NCBI GenBank assembly: GCA_900544245.1
Contig: UQUH01000045.1
Location: 1 to 13,864, forward strand
DNA: 13,864 nt
Reading direction: 5' to 3'
Origin: an uncultured Coriobacteriaceae bacterium
Lineage (GTDB): Bacteria > Actinomycetota > Coriobacteriia > Coriobacteriales > QAMH01
A program made the position numbers and the translations under genes. The notes beneath the pieces are model-generated. The model saw nothing but the letters and a program-made list of their open reading frames with translations. It was not told the origin of the DNA and searched no databases. Shown in pieces: positions 5,791-11,982 of the stretch (its first letter is position 1; each line of letters begins with the position of its first letter).

Positions 5791-7253
5791 AGTACCCTCA
5801 TCTTCCTCTTCGGGTTGCGCTTGGTCGTCATGACCGCCCAGGTGGCGGCTGCCGCCGACTCGATGGGGCATGAGTCCCTGCCGAATCCGTAGCCGTCGGC
5901 CCCTATCTTTCTCTTGGTCGCGCCCTTGGCGCTCGCGTCGAGCTCGGCATCCGGCGCGTGCGTGAGTTTTCCCTCGTCGAGCATGAGCACGGTCTTGGAC
6001 GCCGCCGCCACGACCTCCGAGGTCTGCATGAGGCGCACGGCGCGCTTGGGCATCCCGGCGGCTATGAGTCTATCTACCAGGTCCTGCCCGCCGGCCCTGC
6101 CGTCCACGGCGACGAAGGCGATCTCGCATTTCCTGGCGGCGATGCGCTCGGCGATGTCCTGCACGCCGTCGAAGGTGAAGCGGTCCTCGACGAGCTCGAC
6201 GTGCGCGCCTTGCTTCGTCTTGACGGCGATCGCCACGCAAAGGCGCGTGCCATCCGGCGTGAACTTCGCCCCGACGGCCCTCTTCTCGATTGCCTCGTCG
6301 GCTGGTCCGGCCGAATCGGCAGCCGCATCCCACCTCTTCGCGTTGATGGGCTTGCTCGTGACGGTCTCGGGCCACCAGGCGAGTCGCTCGATGGCGAACT
6401 TCACCGGGCCCAGGTCGTCTATCTCGTCTGCGACCGCGTCCTCCATGAGCGAAAGTCCCAGCGACGGGTTCGTCGCGTACCAGCGAGAGCGGTCGTTGAT
6501 GTCGCCGGGCTCCCCGACGCTCCACTCGTGCCAGCATCGCCTGGGCTTTCCCTCGAGCGCGGCGTCGCGCACGCGCTTGAACGGGTCGGCCGTCATGCCG
6601 GGCTCGGACGGCGGCGTTCCCAGGTAGATCTTCTGCGGGTCCTTCCTGGGACCGGCCGACTGGTTCGGCGTCGCCGAGGCGACCTGCTCGTCGGTGAGGT
6701 ACTGGGCCTCGTCGTAGACGTTTACGTCGACGGTGCTGCCGCGCCCGGCGCCCGTCGCGCGGCTCACGAAGCGGATGAATCCGCCGTTCTTGAGCTCTAT
6801 CTTCTGGTGGCCGTTGTTGAAGTTCCACTTGCGCACCCGGTCGTGCAGTTGCCGCGACAGCTCGGGATGTTCCCAGTCGTCCTGCGGCACGCGCGGGTCG
6901 CCGAACATCTCGACGAAGATGTCGAAGACCTCGAGCATCGTGTCGACGCGGTGCGCCGAGTAGCGGATTGTCTCGCCGATCACCGCCGCGCCGAACAGAA
7001 TGCGCGCGGCGACGACGGCCTTGGACTTGCCGTTTTGCCTCGGGACGATCAGCCCGCAGGTGCTGCACGCGTACCTGTCGCCGTACCTCGCAAGCCAGCA
7101 TCTCAGGACGTCTGCCTGCCAGTCGTAGGGCCTCACGAGGTAGGTTGACGCCAGCTCGATGGCGGCGTCTCCCCACGAGCAGTCGGCGCCGGTCGGCGCC
7201 ACCCTGATCCTAGGGGGCCTTGCCAGTCCCGGCGATTCCGGTACAGACGGCAT
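5787..7253 (-). CDS. terL: Terminase large subunit (ATPase/nuclease)
   Basis: This 488-residue motor protein pumps DNA through the portal and cuts concatemers. The ATPase half carries a Walker A-type PRQNGKS at 71-77 with the adenine-side DWQ motif at 44-46, and Walker B VNVYDEA at 177-183 (D181, E182). A coupling motif is likely in IYLGTPPSEPG. The C-terminal half has the RNase H-like nuclease pattern, including FVAVDGRAGGQDLVDRL and a final Asp/Glu-bearing region ending in KMRVL. Start ATG 7253 is the first possible, since a stop codon lies just before it in frame, and GAGGAG sits 10 nt ahead. It overlaps the small subunit gene by 44 bp, as in many phages of this type. Confidence 0.95.
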   Translation of the reverse strand: MPSVPESPGLARPPRIRVAPTGADCSWGDAAIELASTYLVRPYDWQADVLRCWLARYGDRYACSTCGLIVPRQNGKSKAVVAARILFGAAVIGETIRYSAHRVDTMLEVFDIFVEMFGDPRVPQDDWEHPELSRQLHDRVRKWNFNNGHQKIELKNGGFIRFVSRATGAGRGSTVDVNVYDEAQYLTDEQVASATPNQSAGPRKDPQKIYLGTPPSEPGMTADPFKRVRDAALEGKPRRCWHEWSVGEPGDINDRSRWYATNPSLGLSLMEDAVADEIDDLGPVKFAIERLAWWPETVTSKPINAKRWDAAADSAGPADEAIEKRAVGAKFTPDGTRLCVAIAVKTKQGAHVELVEDRFTFDGVQDIAERIAARKCEIAFVAVDGRAGGQDLVDRLIAAGMPKRAVRLMQTSEVVAAASKTVLMLDEGKLTHAPDAELDASAKGATKRKIGADGYGFGRDSCPIESAAAATWAVMTTKRNPKRKMRVL

Positions 7254-7635
7254 CTATGGTGCACTCCTCGGTTTTCGTCTCGATTGCCTCCTCCTCGGGT
7301 GCGTCGGAGAGCTCCGTTATGCGCTCGAGGGTCTTGCGGTACTCGACGGACAGCTTCGCCAGGGTCGCGCCCGACGACTTCCCCATCTCGCGGCGCAGCC
7401 TTCCGGCGTGCTCGCGAAGGAGCACGAGCTCGTCGGGAAGGTCCGCGACGGAGACCGCGGGGACGGCCGGCACCGGCGTCTCGACCGGTTCGCGCCTTGC
7501 CCCCAGGCGTTCGCTGACGCGATGCACCGTCGACTTCGAGCAGCCGATCGCCTCGGCGATCTGGCGCACCGACATGTCGCGGCGATGCGCGAGGATGTAC
7601 TCCTCGTCCGCGCTGCTGACCTTTCGGATTGGCAC
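7210..7635 (-). CDS. terS: Terminase small subunit with N-terminal helix-turn-helix
   Basis: This 141-residue protein should recognise the packaging site and load the large subunit. Residues about 8-46 hold a clear helix-turn-helix: DMSVRQIAEAIGCSKSTVHRVSERLG. A Pro/Val/Glu-rich linker follows, then a helical oligomerisation region (about 65-115) with RLRREMGKS and LSVEYRKTLERI. It starts at GTG 7635 directly abutting the HNH stop (TAG-GTG), with GGGAG about 9 nt ahead, and overlaps the large subunit gene at its end. Position between HNH and TerL makes the assignment strong although the sequence family is diverse. It would bind DNA in the gene-free region just upstream (7963-8342) if this is a cos phage. 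Confidence 0.88.
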   Translation of the reverse strand: MPIRKVSSADEEYILAHRRDMSVRQIAEAIGCSKSTVHRVSERLGARREPVETPVPAVPAVSVADLPDELVLLREHAGRLRREMGKSSGATLAKLSVEYRKTLERITELSDAPEEEAIETKTEECTIDAVCTGIAGTGKAP

Positions 7636-7962
7636 CTAGAACCACTCCCTGGACGTCTCGCACCTGCCGCGCCCGGCCGCGCACAGCGCCCCTCCGGGGC
7701 TGTTCGCCAGGGACCCTCGCGCCAGCACCCTGTTGCCCTTCTCGAGGTTGTGCCGGCGGCACACGAGATGGCAGTTCTCGGGGTCGAGCGGGCTTCCGCC
7801 GAGGCTCACGGGTATCTCCTCGTCTATCTCGACGTGCCGCATGTCGTTCGGGTCGGTCACGCCGAAGTCGAGCGGCTCGAGTCCCAGCCAGCAGACGTCC
7901 TCGACGAGTTCCAGGCGTCGCCTCAGGCGCTCGCGCCTGCGGCTGGATCCCCGCTTTCCCAC
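7636..7962 (-). CDS. Phage HNH endonuclease next to terminase
   Basis: I take GTG 7962 as the start, with GGAGG 7 nt ahead; longer frames lack a ribosome site. The 108-residue product has a basic N-terminus (about 1-17) and an HNH fold at about 43-77: HVEIDEEIP (H43, D47, E48), GGSPLDPENCHLVC (N63) and HNLEKGN (H71, N72). It closes with a TSREW motif that many terminase-linked HNH proteins share. Phages with cos ends often need such a protein for specific nicking or cutting by terminase, as shown for HK97 gp74. The usual Asp-His pair reads Asp-Glu here (D47-E48), with H43 upstream, a variation I believe is found in some relatives. It heads the packaging gene series and abuts the small terminase gene. 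Confidence 0.88.
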   Translation of the reverse strand: MGKRGSSRRRERLRRRLELVEDVCWLGLEPLDFGVTDPNDMRHVEIDEEIPVSLGGSPLDPENCHLVCRRHNLEKGNRVLARGSLANSPGGALCAAGRGRCETSREWF

Positions 7963-8342
7963 GATTCGACCTCCGCAGCCGGTATCCTGGACACTTCCGA
8001 TACGCGCGCGTGCGCGCGAGATGACCGCGATACGTGGCCTGCGGCGATGCATGTGCCACGTTATCCACGTCATGTGGCTCGATATGACCCGCTTTCCGGT
8101 TCCGGGACGGTTCCGTCGTCTTCCGCAAGGGATACCGGGGACCCCGCCGCCGGTACCCGCGAGGGGCGGGGGAGGGGGATACCCCCACCCCCTGCCGCGC
8201 CCCATCTTCGGGAATTACCCCGGGTTCCGCGTGCATCTTCCGGTGCCGGTTCGTTTGCCGCGGGAACCCGAGGTCTCGGTATTCCGCGCCGTCGCGGGGA
8301 CGGCCGCCCCAGTTGGCCGTCCGCATCTCGCGTGCGCGCGGG
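7963..8342. other. Gene-free GC-rich stretch, candidate cos/packaging site
   Basis: No credible gene lies in these 380 bp. It contains five copies of GATAC/GTATC (7982, 7999, 8029, 8131, 8178) where about 0.2 would be expected by base composition. Two CGGTTCCG copies (8097 and 8108) lie 11 bp apart, one helical turn. An alternating purine-pyrimidine run occurs near 8004-8018, and a DnaA-box-like TTATCCACG is at 8061. A long G-run/C-run inverted repeat spans 8163-8203. Placement directly before HNH and terminase genes is where cos sites sit in many phages. The cos assignment is inference. Confidence 0.5.
8163..8203. repeat. G-rich/C-rich inverted repeat with ATA loop
   Basis: Runs of G (GGGG, GGGGG, GGGGG) on one side face runs of C (CCCCC, CCCCC, CCCC) on the other around a central ATA at 8179-8181. 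It could form a very stable hairpin or, on one strand, a G-quadruplex. It lies in the candidate packaging region. Confidence 0.7.
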
Positions 8343-8540
8343 CTAGTAGGCGATGCCGTGACGCTGGGCCATGAGCTCCTCGATGCCGGCGTAGCGTTCG
8401 CACGAGACGATCGTGCCGGCGATCGCCGGCTCGGAGAGCCGCACGCCCACGGCGCGGAAGAAGGCGCGACCGACGGTCGTGTCGTAGTCGCGGCACGCCG
8501 CGCGCGACGTCACGACGAGCGCGATCTCTGCGTAGTCCAT
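8343..8540 (-). CDS. Small hypothetical protein (65 aa)
   Basis: I do not recognise this protein. The frame runs from ATG 8540, with a G-rich site (GGGGG) about 8 nt ahead, to TAG 8343. The sequence has normal composition and alternating hydrophobic segments (YAEIALVVTSRAACRDYDT, then AIAGTIVSCERYAGIEELMA), without the Arg/Pro/Ser bias seen in shadow frames of this genome. It has three cysteine/alanine-rich helices at most, no signal peptide and no clear membrane span. It lies downstream of a possible late promoter and just upstream of the candidate packaging region, as the first gene of the late unit. It could be a small regulator or a packaging accessory; nothing in the sequence decides. 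Confidence 0.6.
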   Translation of the reverse strand: MDYAEIALVVTSRAACRDYDTTVGRAFFRAVGVRLSEPAIAGTIVSCERYAGIEELMAQRHGIAY

Positions 8541-8563
8541 GCGGATTGCCCCCGGATGCAGGA

Positions 8564-8585
8564 GGGCCGCCCACGTGGACGGCCC
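8564..8585 (-). repeat. Stable hairpin in leader of 65-aa gene
   Basis: GGGCCGTCC and GGGCGGCCC pair over 9 bp with one G-U pair around an ACGT loop, when read as minus-strand RNA. No T-run follows on that strand, so it is not an intrinsic terminator there. On the plus strand a broken T-rich tail (about 8590-8603) follows but the stem has a C-A mismatch. Confidence 0.6.
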
Positions 8586-8613
8586 CCGGTGTCTTGTTCT
8601 TTTCGCAGCCTAC

Positions 8614-8648
8614 AACATAGCAGAGATGGCATGTGCACTTCTATGCAC
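8614..8648 (-). promoter_or_regulatory. Possible late promoter with activator repeats
   Basis: Minus strand: an extended -10-like TGCTATGTT (8622 to 8614) has no good -35, but just upstream are two direct repeats (plus-strand TGTGCAC 8632-8638 and TATGCAC 8642-8648) spaced 10 bp. A weak promoter with one-turn repeats fits activator-dependent late transcription. The late-regulator-like gene ends 13 bp beyond. Confidence 0.35.
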
Positions 8649-8661
8649 TCTTTTGCCGGCG

Positions 8662-9162
8662 TCATACGGCGCGATGATGCGGGTCGCGTTCGGAGTGCGG
8701 CATGACGTCGTAGGCGTGCAGCAGGGCCCGGCGCCTGAGCTGCATGATGCCGCGCCAGCTGTAGTCGAAGATCGCGCACAGCGATTCCCACGTGTCGCCC
8801 AGGAGGTAGTGCCGCGACAGGGCGGCGGCCTCCACCGGGCTTTCCATTCTGGCGAGGGCCCGTGCCGCCTCTGCCCTGCGCTCGCTTATGTCGAGCGCGA
8901 GCGCCTCGAAGTCGCTGGCGACCTCCATGCACCTGGCGACGGCCTCCGGGATCGCGTCCGCCCTGGGCGGCGTCTTGGCCTTCGGCCTCGTGTAGTCGAC
9001 GGTCCCGATGCCGTCGGCGATCTCGCGCTGCGAGTCGGCCAGCGCCCGCATGGACCTCTCCATGTCCACGAGCCTCTTGCAGCCCTTGAGCCACGTCTCG
9101 GCCTGCCCGATCCTGTAGCGCTCCAGTTCCGAGCGCGCCGCCTCGTCCGCCATCCGCACCAT
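8662..9162 (-). CDS. Sigma-region-4-like phage regulator (ArpU/DUF1492 type)
   Basis: This 166-residue protein is mostly helical. Residues about 113-152 resemble the helix-turn-helix of sigma factor region 4: ALSRHYLLGDTWESLCAIFDYSWRGIMQLRRRALLH. The N-terminal two thirds contain Arg/Glu/Ala-rich helices, including ELERYRIGQAETWLKG. Small phage proteins with this architecture (ArpU, RinA, DUF1492 groups) activate late genes and lie just before the terminase block, exactly as here. The start is uncertain: ATG 9162 and ATG 9153 are both possible and neither has a strong ribosome site. It is likely the last product of middle transcription and the switch for the packaging and head genes to its left; its target may be the repeats at 8632-8648. 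Confidence 0.8.
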   Translation of the reverse strand: MVRMADEAARSELERYRIGQAETWLKGCKRLVDMERSMRALADSQREIADGIGTVDYTRPKAKTPPRADAIPEAVARCMEVASDFEALALDISERRAEAARALARMESPVEAAALSRHYLLGDTWESLCAIFDYSWRGIMQLRRRALLHAYDVMPHSERDPHHRAV

Positions 9163-9255
9163 CCAATCGCGAGCATAGATCCGTTGGCGGAAATGGTAGC
9201 GCAGGCTTCCGCGCGGACTCGCCCGCCGGGCCCCGAAAAGCCCATCCGCGTAGAA

Positions 9256-9363
9256 TCACTTGTTCTCCGCGAACCGGGGGCGCGAAAGGGGGTAGGGACA
9301 GGTCTCTAGCTGGGACGATGCGGGACATGCGGGACAGCTGCGCGCGGCGTGCTCGTCCGCGAT
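9256..9363 (-). pseudogene. Possible C-terminal remnant of a phage primase/helicase-type gene
   Basis: On the minus strand this frame reads ...RSCPACPASSQLETCPYPL...FAENK then TGA. The CPxCP repeat, made by 9-bp tandem DNA repeats, followed by SQL resembles tails I associate with phage primase-helicase proteins. No primase is present in the window. Upstream of about 9370 the GC falls where the NYN cassette begins, so the rest of the gene could have been replaced. This is a weak call; the segment may be plain intergenic DNA. Confidence 0.25.
9319..9336. repeat. Tandem 9-bp repeat (TGCGGGACA x2)
   Basis: Two perfect copies abut at 9319-9327 and 9328-9336, with a related GGGACGATG and GGGACAGGT nearby. 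They may be the coding repeat of a lost gene tail, or half-sites for a regulator acting on the divergent region. Confidence 0.7.
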
Positions 9364-9436
9364 TCGGCAAGGATTGCAATTTGGCAACCGGTGGTAAACC
9401 AGATGTCCCCGATACCGAGATTCAATCGCTCTGCTT

Positions 9437-9465
9437 TTGACATCGATGCGAATTGGGGTGATACT
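9437..9465 (+). promoter_or_regulatory. Sigma70-type promoter of the NYN gene
   Basis: A perfect TTGACA (9437-9442) and GATACT (9460-9465, 4 of 6 to consensus) are spaced 17 bp. Transcription would start near 9472 and give a leader of about 120 nt. The leader contains ACGCAGA/TCTGCGT (9471-9477/9507-9513) and, around the start codon, TTTTGC/GCAAAA (9574-9579/9587-9592) with most of the AAGGAG ribosome site in the loop. Confidence 0.7.
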
Positions 9466-9592
9466 AATGCACGCAGAAAAAGACAACTGTTCCGCGTCGT
9501 CCTCTGTCTGCGTCCGTGAAATAGCCCCCGCCGCCGACCTCTCAACATACGAGATGTGCCGGAGACGCGGGGCTTTTGCGTAAGGAGCAAAA

Positions 9593-10294
9593 ATGGGGAA
9601 AAGCAGCGACACGTGTCAGTACTCGCCGCTTAAGGTAATGGAAACCGCGATTATGGTAGACGGCGGTTTCTACCAGAAGATGGCCAAAAGGCTCTTCGGC
9701 AAGAAGTCGCCAAAGGCGAGGGCTACCGAGCTTGAAAGATACTGCAAAAAGCATATTAAGAAGACGGGTGACAGGCATCTCTACCGCATCTTCTACTATG
9801 ATTGCCCTCCATCCGATGCAGTGCTCTGGAATCCGATAGGCAAGAAGAACGTTCCCTTGGCAAAAAGCGAGCTCTATTCTTGGACGAACGATTTTCACGA
9901 GGAGCTATCGCACAAGCGCAAATTCGCACTGCGCATGGGAGAGCTCCTCGATGCCCAAGACGGCTACACGCTCAAGCCTGATTCACTGAAGGCACTTCTG
10001 GCTGGAAAGAAATCTATCGAAGAATTAGATGACGATGATCTGAGACTCAACATCCGCCAGAAAGGCGTCGATATGAAGCTCGGCCTAGACATCGCCTCAC
10101 TGGCATACGGCGGCATCGTGAACCAAATTATCATGATCGCTGGTGATAGCGATTTCGTACCAGCTGCGAAAATGGCACGAAGGCAGGGAATAGACTTCAT
10201 CCTCGACTCGATGTGGCACACAATCACACCGAGCCTGAACCTGCATATAGACGGTCGGGAGACTTGCTGTCCGAAGCCGTCTTGGGCGCAGTAG
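9593..10294 (+). CDS. NYN-domain protein, LabA/DUF88-like (putative RNase), inserted moron
   Basis: This is a 233-residue protein of the PIN-like NYN fold, a family thought to cut RNA with metal-bound acidic residues. Visible motifs are IMVDGGFY (D23), YRIFYYDCPP near 65-73, RQKGVDMKLGLDIASLA (D160, D166) and IAGDSDFVPAAKMARR (D185, D187), then a C-terminal HIDG and CCPKP close to the family end, so it appears complete. ATG 9593 has AAGGAG 5 nt ahead. It is the only plus-strand gene, has lower GC (about 45% in one counted line) and its own promoter. Its last 71 bp overlap the end of the minus-strand 86-aa gene. This suggests cargo expressed in the lysogen, perhaps for defence or host control; the role is inference and no partner gene is seen. 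Confidence 0.88.
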   Translation: MGKSSDTCQYSPLKVMETAIMVDGGFYQKMAKRLFGKKSPKARATELERYCKKHIKKTGDRHLYRIFYYDCPPSDAVLWNPIGKKNVPLAKSELYSWTNDFHEELSHKRKFALRMGELLDAQDGYTLKPDSLKALLAGKKSIEELDDDDLRLNIRQKGVDMKLGLDIASLAYGGIVNQIIMIAGDSDFVPAAKMARRQGIDFILDSMWHTITPSLNLHIDGRETCCPKPSWAQ

Positions 10295-10484
10295 CGCTCC
10301 CCGCGTTCCCCATCCGCACCTCGAGCTCGGCATCCACGACCGCCTTCATCGACTTGAGCGCGTGCTGCAGCTCGAGCAGGTTGCAGCCGGTCTTGCCGGC
10401 TGCGTCGAACATGGCCGATATGCAGTACTCGGCCCTGTTGGGGTCGAACGCCGTGCCCGCTGGCATCTTCAGGTCAACCATCAC
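10224..10484 (-). CDS. Early phage protein, 86 aa, 3' end apparently rewritten by insertion
   Basis: I do not recognise a family. The reliable part is residues about 1-62, with NRAEYCISAMFDAAGKTG, CNLLELQHALKSMKAVVDAEL and a VRMG turn, predicted as helices of a small cytoplasmic protein. The start is GTG 10484 or ATG 10481, in a GTGATG junction with the stop of the upstream gene and a GGGAGGG site ahead, so translation is coupled. The last 24 codons or so are antisense to the coding end of the NYN gene. They have a different, low-complexity character (SATAPKTASDSKSPD), so the original C-terminus was probably lost when that gene was inserted. It is the last gene of the early operon in its present form. 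Confidence 0.65.
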   Translation of the reverse strand: MMVDLKMPAGTAFDPNRAEYCISAMFDAAGKTGCNLLELQHALKSMKAVVDAELEVRMGNAGSATAPKTASDSKSPDRLYAGSGSV

Positions 10485-11374
10485 GCATCCCTCCCATCCA
10501 GCTCGCGCTGCCTGCGCAGGAGGTCAAGTCTTTGGGCATCGGCGCAGTCGCTGGCATTCCCGTAGCGCGCGCATGGGGTCTTGCCGTCAATGACAGCAGG
10601 GCAATCCCGGCATTCGACGTGTCCGCATTCCCAATAGTCCATGTACAGCTTCACCGCGTCCCTGTCGATGCGCTCCTGGGTGTCCGGTTCGCGGTGGGTT
10701 AGCTCGTGCCCGGCCTCGAAGAACTCGAGTCCCGATTCCGATTGCGTGTGCGCCTTCCCGTCCCTGAACCCCATGACCGTGCGCCTCTGGTCGTCGAAGA
10801 CGTTCCACACCGCATCCCCGGCCTTGACGGGCACGCCGTCCGCGTCCAGCACTTGCGGCTTCGGACGCTTGACGAGCTCGCCGGGGGCGTACGTGATCTT
10901 CGACGTGCGCAGCTTCTTTCCCATGCGGTCGTGCGATCCGTTGAAGTAGACGCCGTTGCCGACCCAGCTCATGCGCGTGACGAGCATCTCGCCGCGCAGC
11001 TTGTCGACGACGGTGTCGCCCAACTGCACCGGTTCTCCGTCATCGCCGACGGGCTTGGGGACGAACCAGCGGTCGAGCCACCCCTCCACGTCCTCGTCAT
11101 CAGACATCGGCTTTTCCAGGAGGATCGAGTAGACCCTCATGAATTCCCGCAGCGTGCCATAGGTCCCGTTCCCCTCGAGCCGCGCCATGGCGAGCTCGCG
11201 GGTCATCGCCTCTGCCATGCGCCGGTACACGCTGCGCTCGCACTTGACGTATCCGAGCGACGTGTCGATGCCGAGCTCATCGCACGCGACCGCAAACGGG
11301 GAGATGCACCTCGCCTCGCTCTCGTTTACCCAGCGTATCAGCATGTCGCCGACGGTTTCCTTGCTATTGCCCAT
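10481..11374 (-). CDS. Early phage protein with duplicated SH3-like module and cysteine cluster
   Basis: This is a 297-residue protein; ATG 11374 is chosen because AAGGA lies 5 nt ahead and the longer frame is shadow sequence. The N-terminal 100 residues are helical (TVGDMLIRWVNESEARCISP, then SVYRRMAEAMTRELAMARL). Two related beta-rich modules follow: DGEPVQLGDTVVD (about 112-124) and DADGVPVKAGDAVWN (about 177-191). Each has the DGxPVxxGDxV start of a small SH3-like barrel, and the second ends in ELTHREPDTQERID. A cysteine cluster (C250, C255, C258, C268, C277) near the C-terminus probably binds zinc. I know similar early proteins in actinobacterial prophages but no function. It overlaps the 72-aa gene before it by 11 bp and the 86-aa gene after it. 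Confidence 0.75.
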   Translation of the reverse strand: MGNSKETVGDMLIRWVNESEARCISPFAVACDELGIDTSLGYVKCERSVYRRMAEAMTRELAMARLEGNGTYGTLREFMRVYSILLEKPMSDDEDVEGWLDRWFVPKPVGDDGEPVQLGDTVVDKLRGEMLVTRMSWVGNGVYFNGSHDRMGKKLRTSKITYAPGELVKRPKPQVLDADGVPVKAGDAVWNVFDDQRRTVMGFRDGKAHTQSESGLEFFEAGHELTHREPDTQERIDRDAVKLYMDYWECGHVECRDCPAVIDGKTPCARYGNASDCADAQRLDLLRRQRELDGRDA

Positions 11375-11582
11375 GATGGTCCTTTCTCTTCTTCCTCGGC
11401 TCCCTGTCGCCGAGCTCGGGCCACAGCCCGTCGGCGTGGCCGGCCGGGCACTTGCTCGGCGGCCTGGGGTCATGCCTGTAGCCGCAATACCCGCAGCGCC
11501 CGTGCAACGTCAGCAGCGGACAGCCCCGGCAGGTCGACGGCACAGGCGATGTCTTGGCAGCGCATGATCTCGACCCCCTCAT
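11364..11582 (-). CDS. Small cysteine-rich protein (72 aa)
   Basis: ATG 11582 overlaps the stop of the upstream gene in an ATGA junction and has GAGGGGG about 8 nt ahead; this decides the start over the longer frame to 11687. The 72-residue product has a cysteine set CRGC (about 21-24), CGYC and KCPAGH, a likely zinc finger, then a basic tail PRKKRKDHH. That suggests nucleic acid or protein binding, but I recognise no named family. It lies in a run of tiny early genes with coupled starts and overlaps the 297-aa gene by 11 bp. Annotation in another frame here would destroy the cysteine pattern, so I am fairly sure of the frame. Confidence 0.65.
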   Translation of the reverse strand: MRGSRSCAAKTSPVPSTCRGCPLLTLHGRCGYCGYRHDPRPPSKCPAGHADGLWPELGDREPRKKRKDHHGQ

Positions 11583-11791
11583 GCGAAGTGCCCCCTCTCT
11601 GCCTTCCTGGCGTAAGCGGCATCCAGGCACTCCTGGCAGCAGAACTTCTTCTTGAACTTCGGCAGCGGCCCTCCGCAGTTCGCGCATCTCTTCGCGGTCG
11701 CGGTGCGCCGCCCGGCGGCGGGAGCGTCCGGGTCGTAGGGGACCTGGACGATGGGAAAGCTGAACCCGGCGACCATGCCCTGGTGCCTCAT
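11579..11791 (-). CDS. Small zinc-ribbon protein (70 aa)
   Basis: This 70-residue protein has a compact zinc-binding motif near its C-terminal half: CANCG then KFCCQEC, with basic residues (PKFKKK) between. The pattern resembles FCS/MYM-type or treble-clef knuckles in which the second pair follows an aromatic residue. The N-terminal half is a hydrophobic and proline-rich extension (SFPIVQVPYDPDAPA). The start ATG 11791 overlaps the upstream stop in an ATGA junction, and its own stop overlaps the next start, so all three are translationally coupled. Function unknown; such phage fingers may modify host transcription or replication proteins. Confidence 0.65.
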   Translation of the reverse strand: MRHQGMVAGFSFPIVQVPYDPDAPAAGRRTATAKRCANCGGPLPKFKKKFCCQECLDAAYARKAERGHFA

Positions 11792-11982
11792 GCCACGGCC
11801 CTCCTCGCGTCGCGTGCCCGCTGCCTGGCCCTGGCTATGTCACGTTCGGCCTGGACGGTCTCGACGCCGTTTCGCTCGCCGACGAAGCCGGCGATGAAGG
11901 TCTCGACCCAGCCGGGCACCTCGACGATCTCGTCGAGCTCGGCCATGCGCCTGCCCGCGCTGCTCACGTCGTCGGTGTACAT
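11788..11982 (-). CDS. Small helical protein (64 aa)
   Basis: The frame begins at ATG 11982, 18 bp inside the upstream gene, behind a GGGGGTGC site. The longer frame to 12153 is Arg-rich shadow sequence. The product is almost wholly helical: MAELDEIVEVPGWVETFIAG, then an acidic-basic coiled stretch VQAERDIARARQRARDARR. It carries no recognisable domain. It lies in a chain of four overlapping small genes and could be a small phage regulator. The start choice is moderately secure. Confidence 0.55.
   Translation of the reverse strand: MYTDDVSSAGRRMAELDEIVEVPGWVETFIAGFVGERNGVETVQAERDIARARQRARDARRAVA

Larger units (their letters stand above)
9163..9592. other. Gene-free divergent intergenic region
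   Basis: These 430 bp separate the minus-strand late regulator from the plus-strand NYN gene. The right part (about 9370-9592) is lower in GC and holds the NYN promoter and leader. The left part holds two tandem TGCGGGACA copies and what may be the tail of a lost gene (9256-9363). A minus-strand frame covering 9256-9612 spans both compositions and I do not accept it as a whole gene. Confidence 0.6.

Noticed and set aside
5958..7148. Plus-strand open frame of 396 codons
   Set aside because: Antisense shadow of the terminase large subunit, which has clear Walker motifs.
8061..8069. DnaA box TTATCCACG as evidence for an origin here
   Set aside because: A single 8-of-9 match without an AT-rich element; the 12300-12465 region is a far better origin candidate.
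7159..8346. Plus-strand open frame of 395 codons over terS, HNH and the gene-free region
   Set aside because: No ribosome site, low-complexity composition and conflict with terS and HNH.
8564..8603. Plus-strand intrinsic terminator
   Set aside because: The stem has a C-A mismatch on that strand, the T-run is interrupted, and no plus-strand gene lies upstream.
9256..9612. Whole minus-strand frame of 118 codons as a gene
   Set aside because: It spans two different base compositions and overlaps the NYN promoter, leader and start; only its last third is considered as a possible gene remnant.
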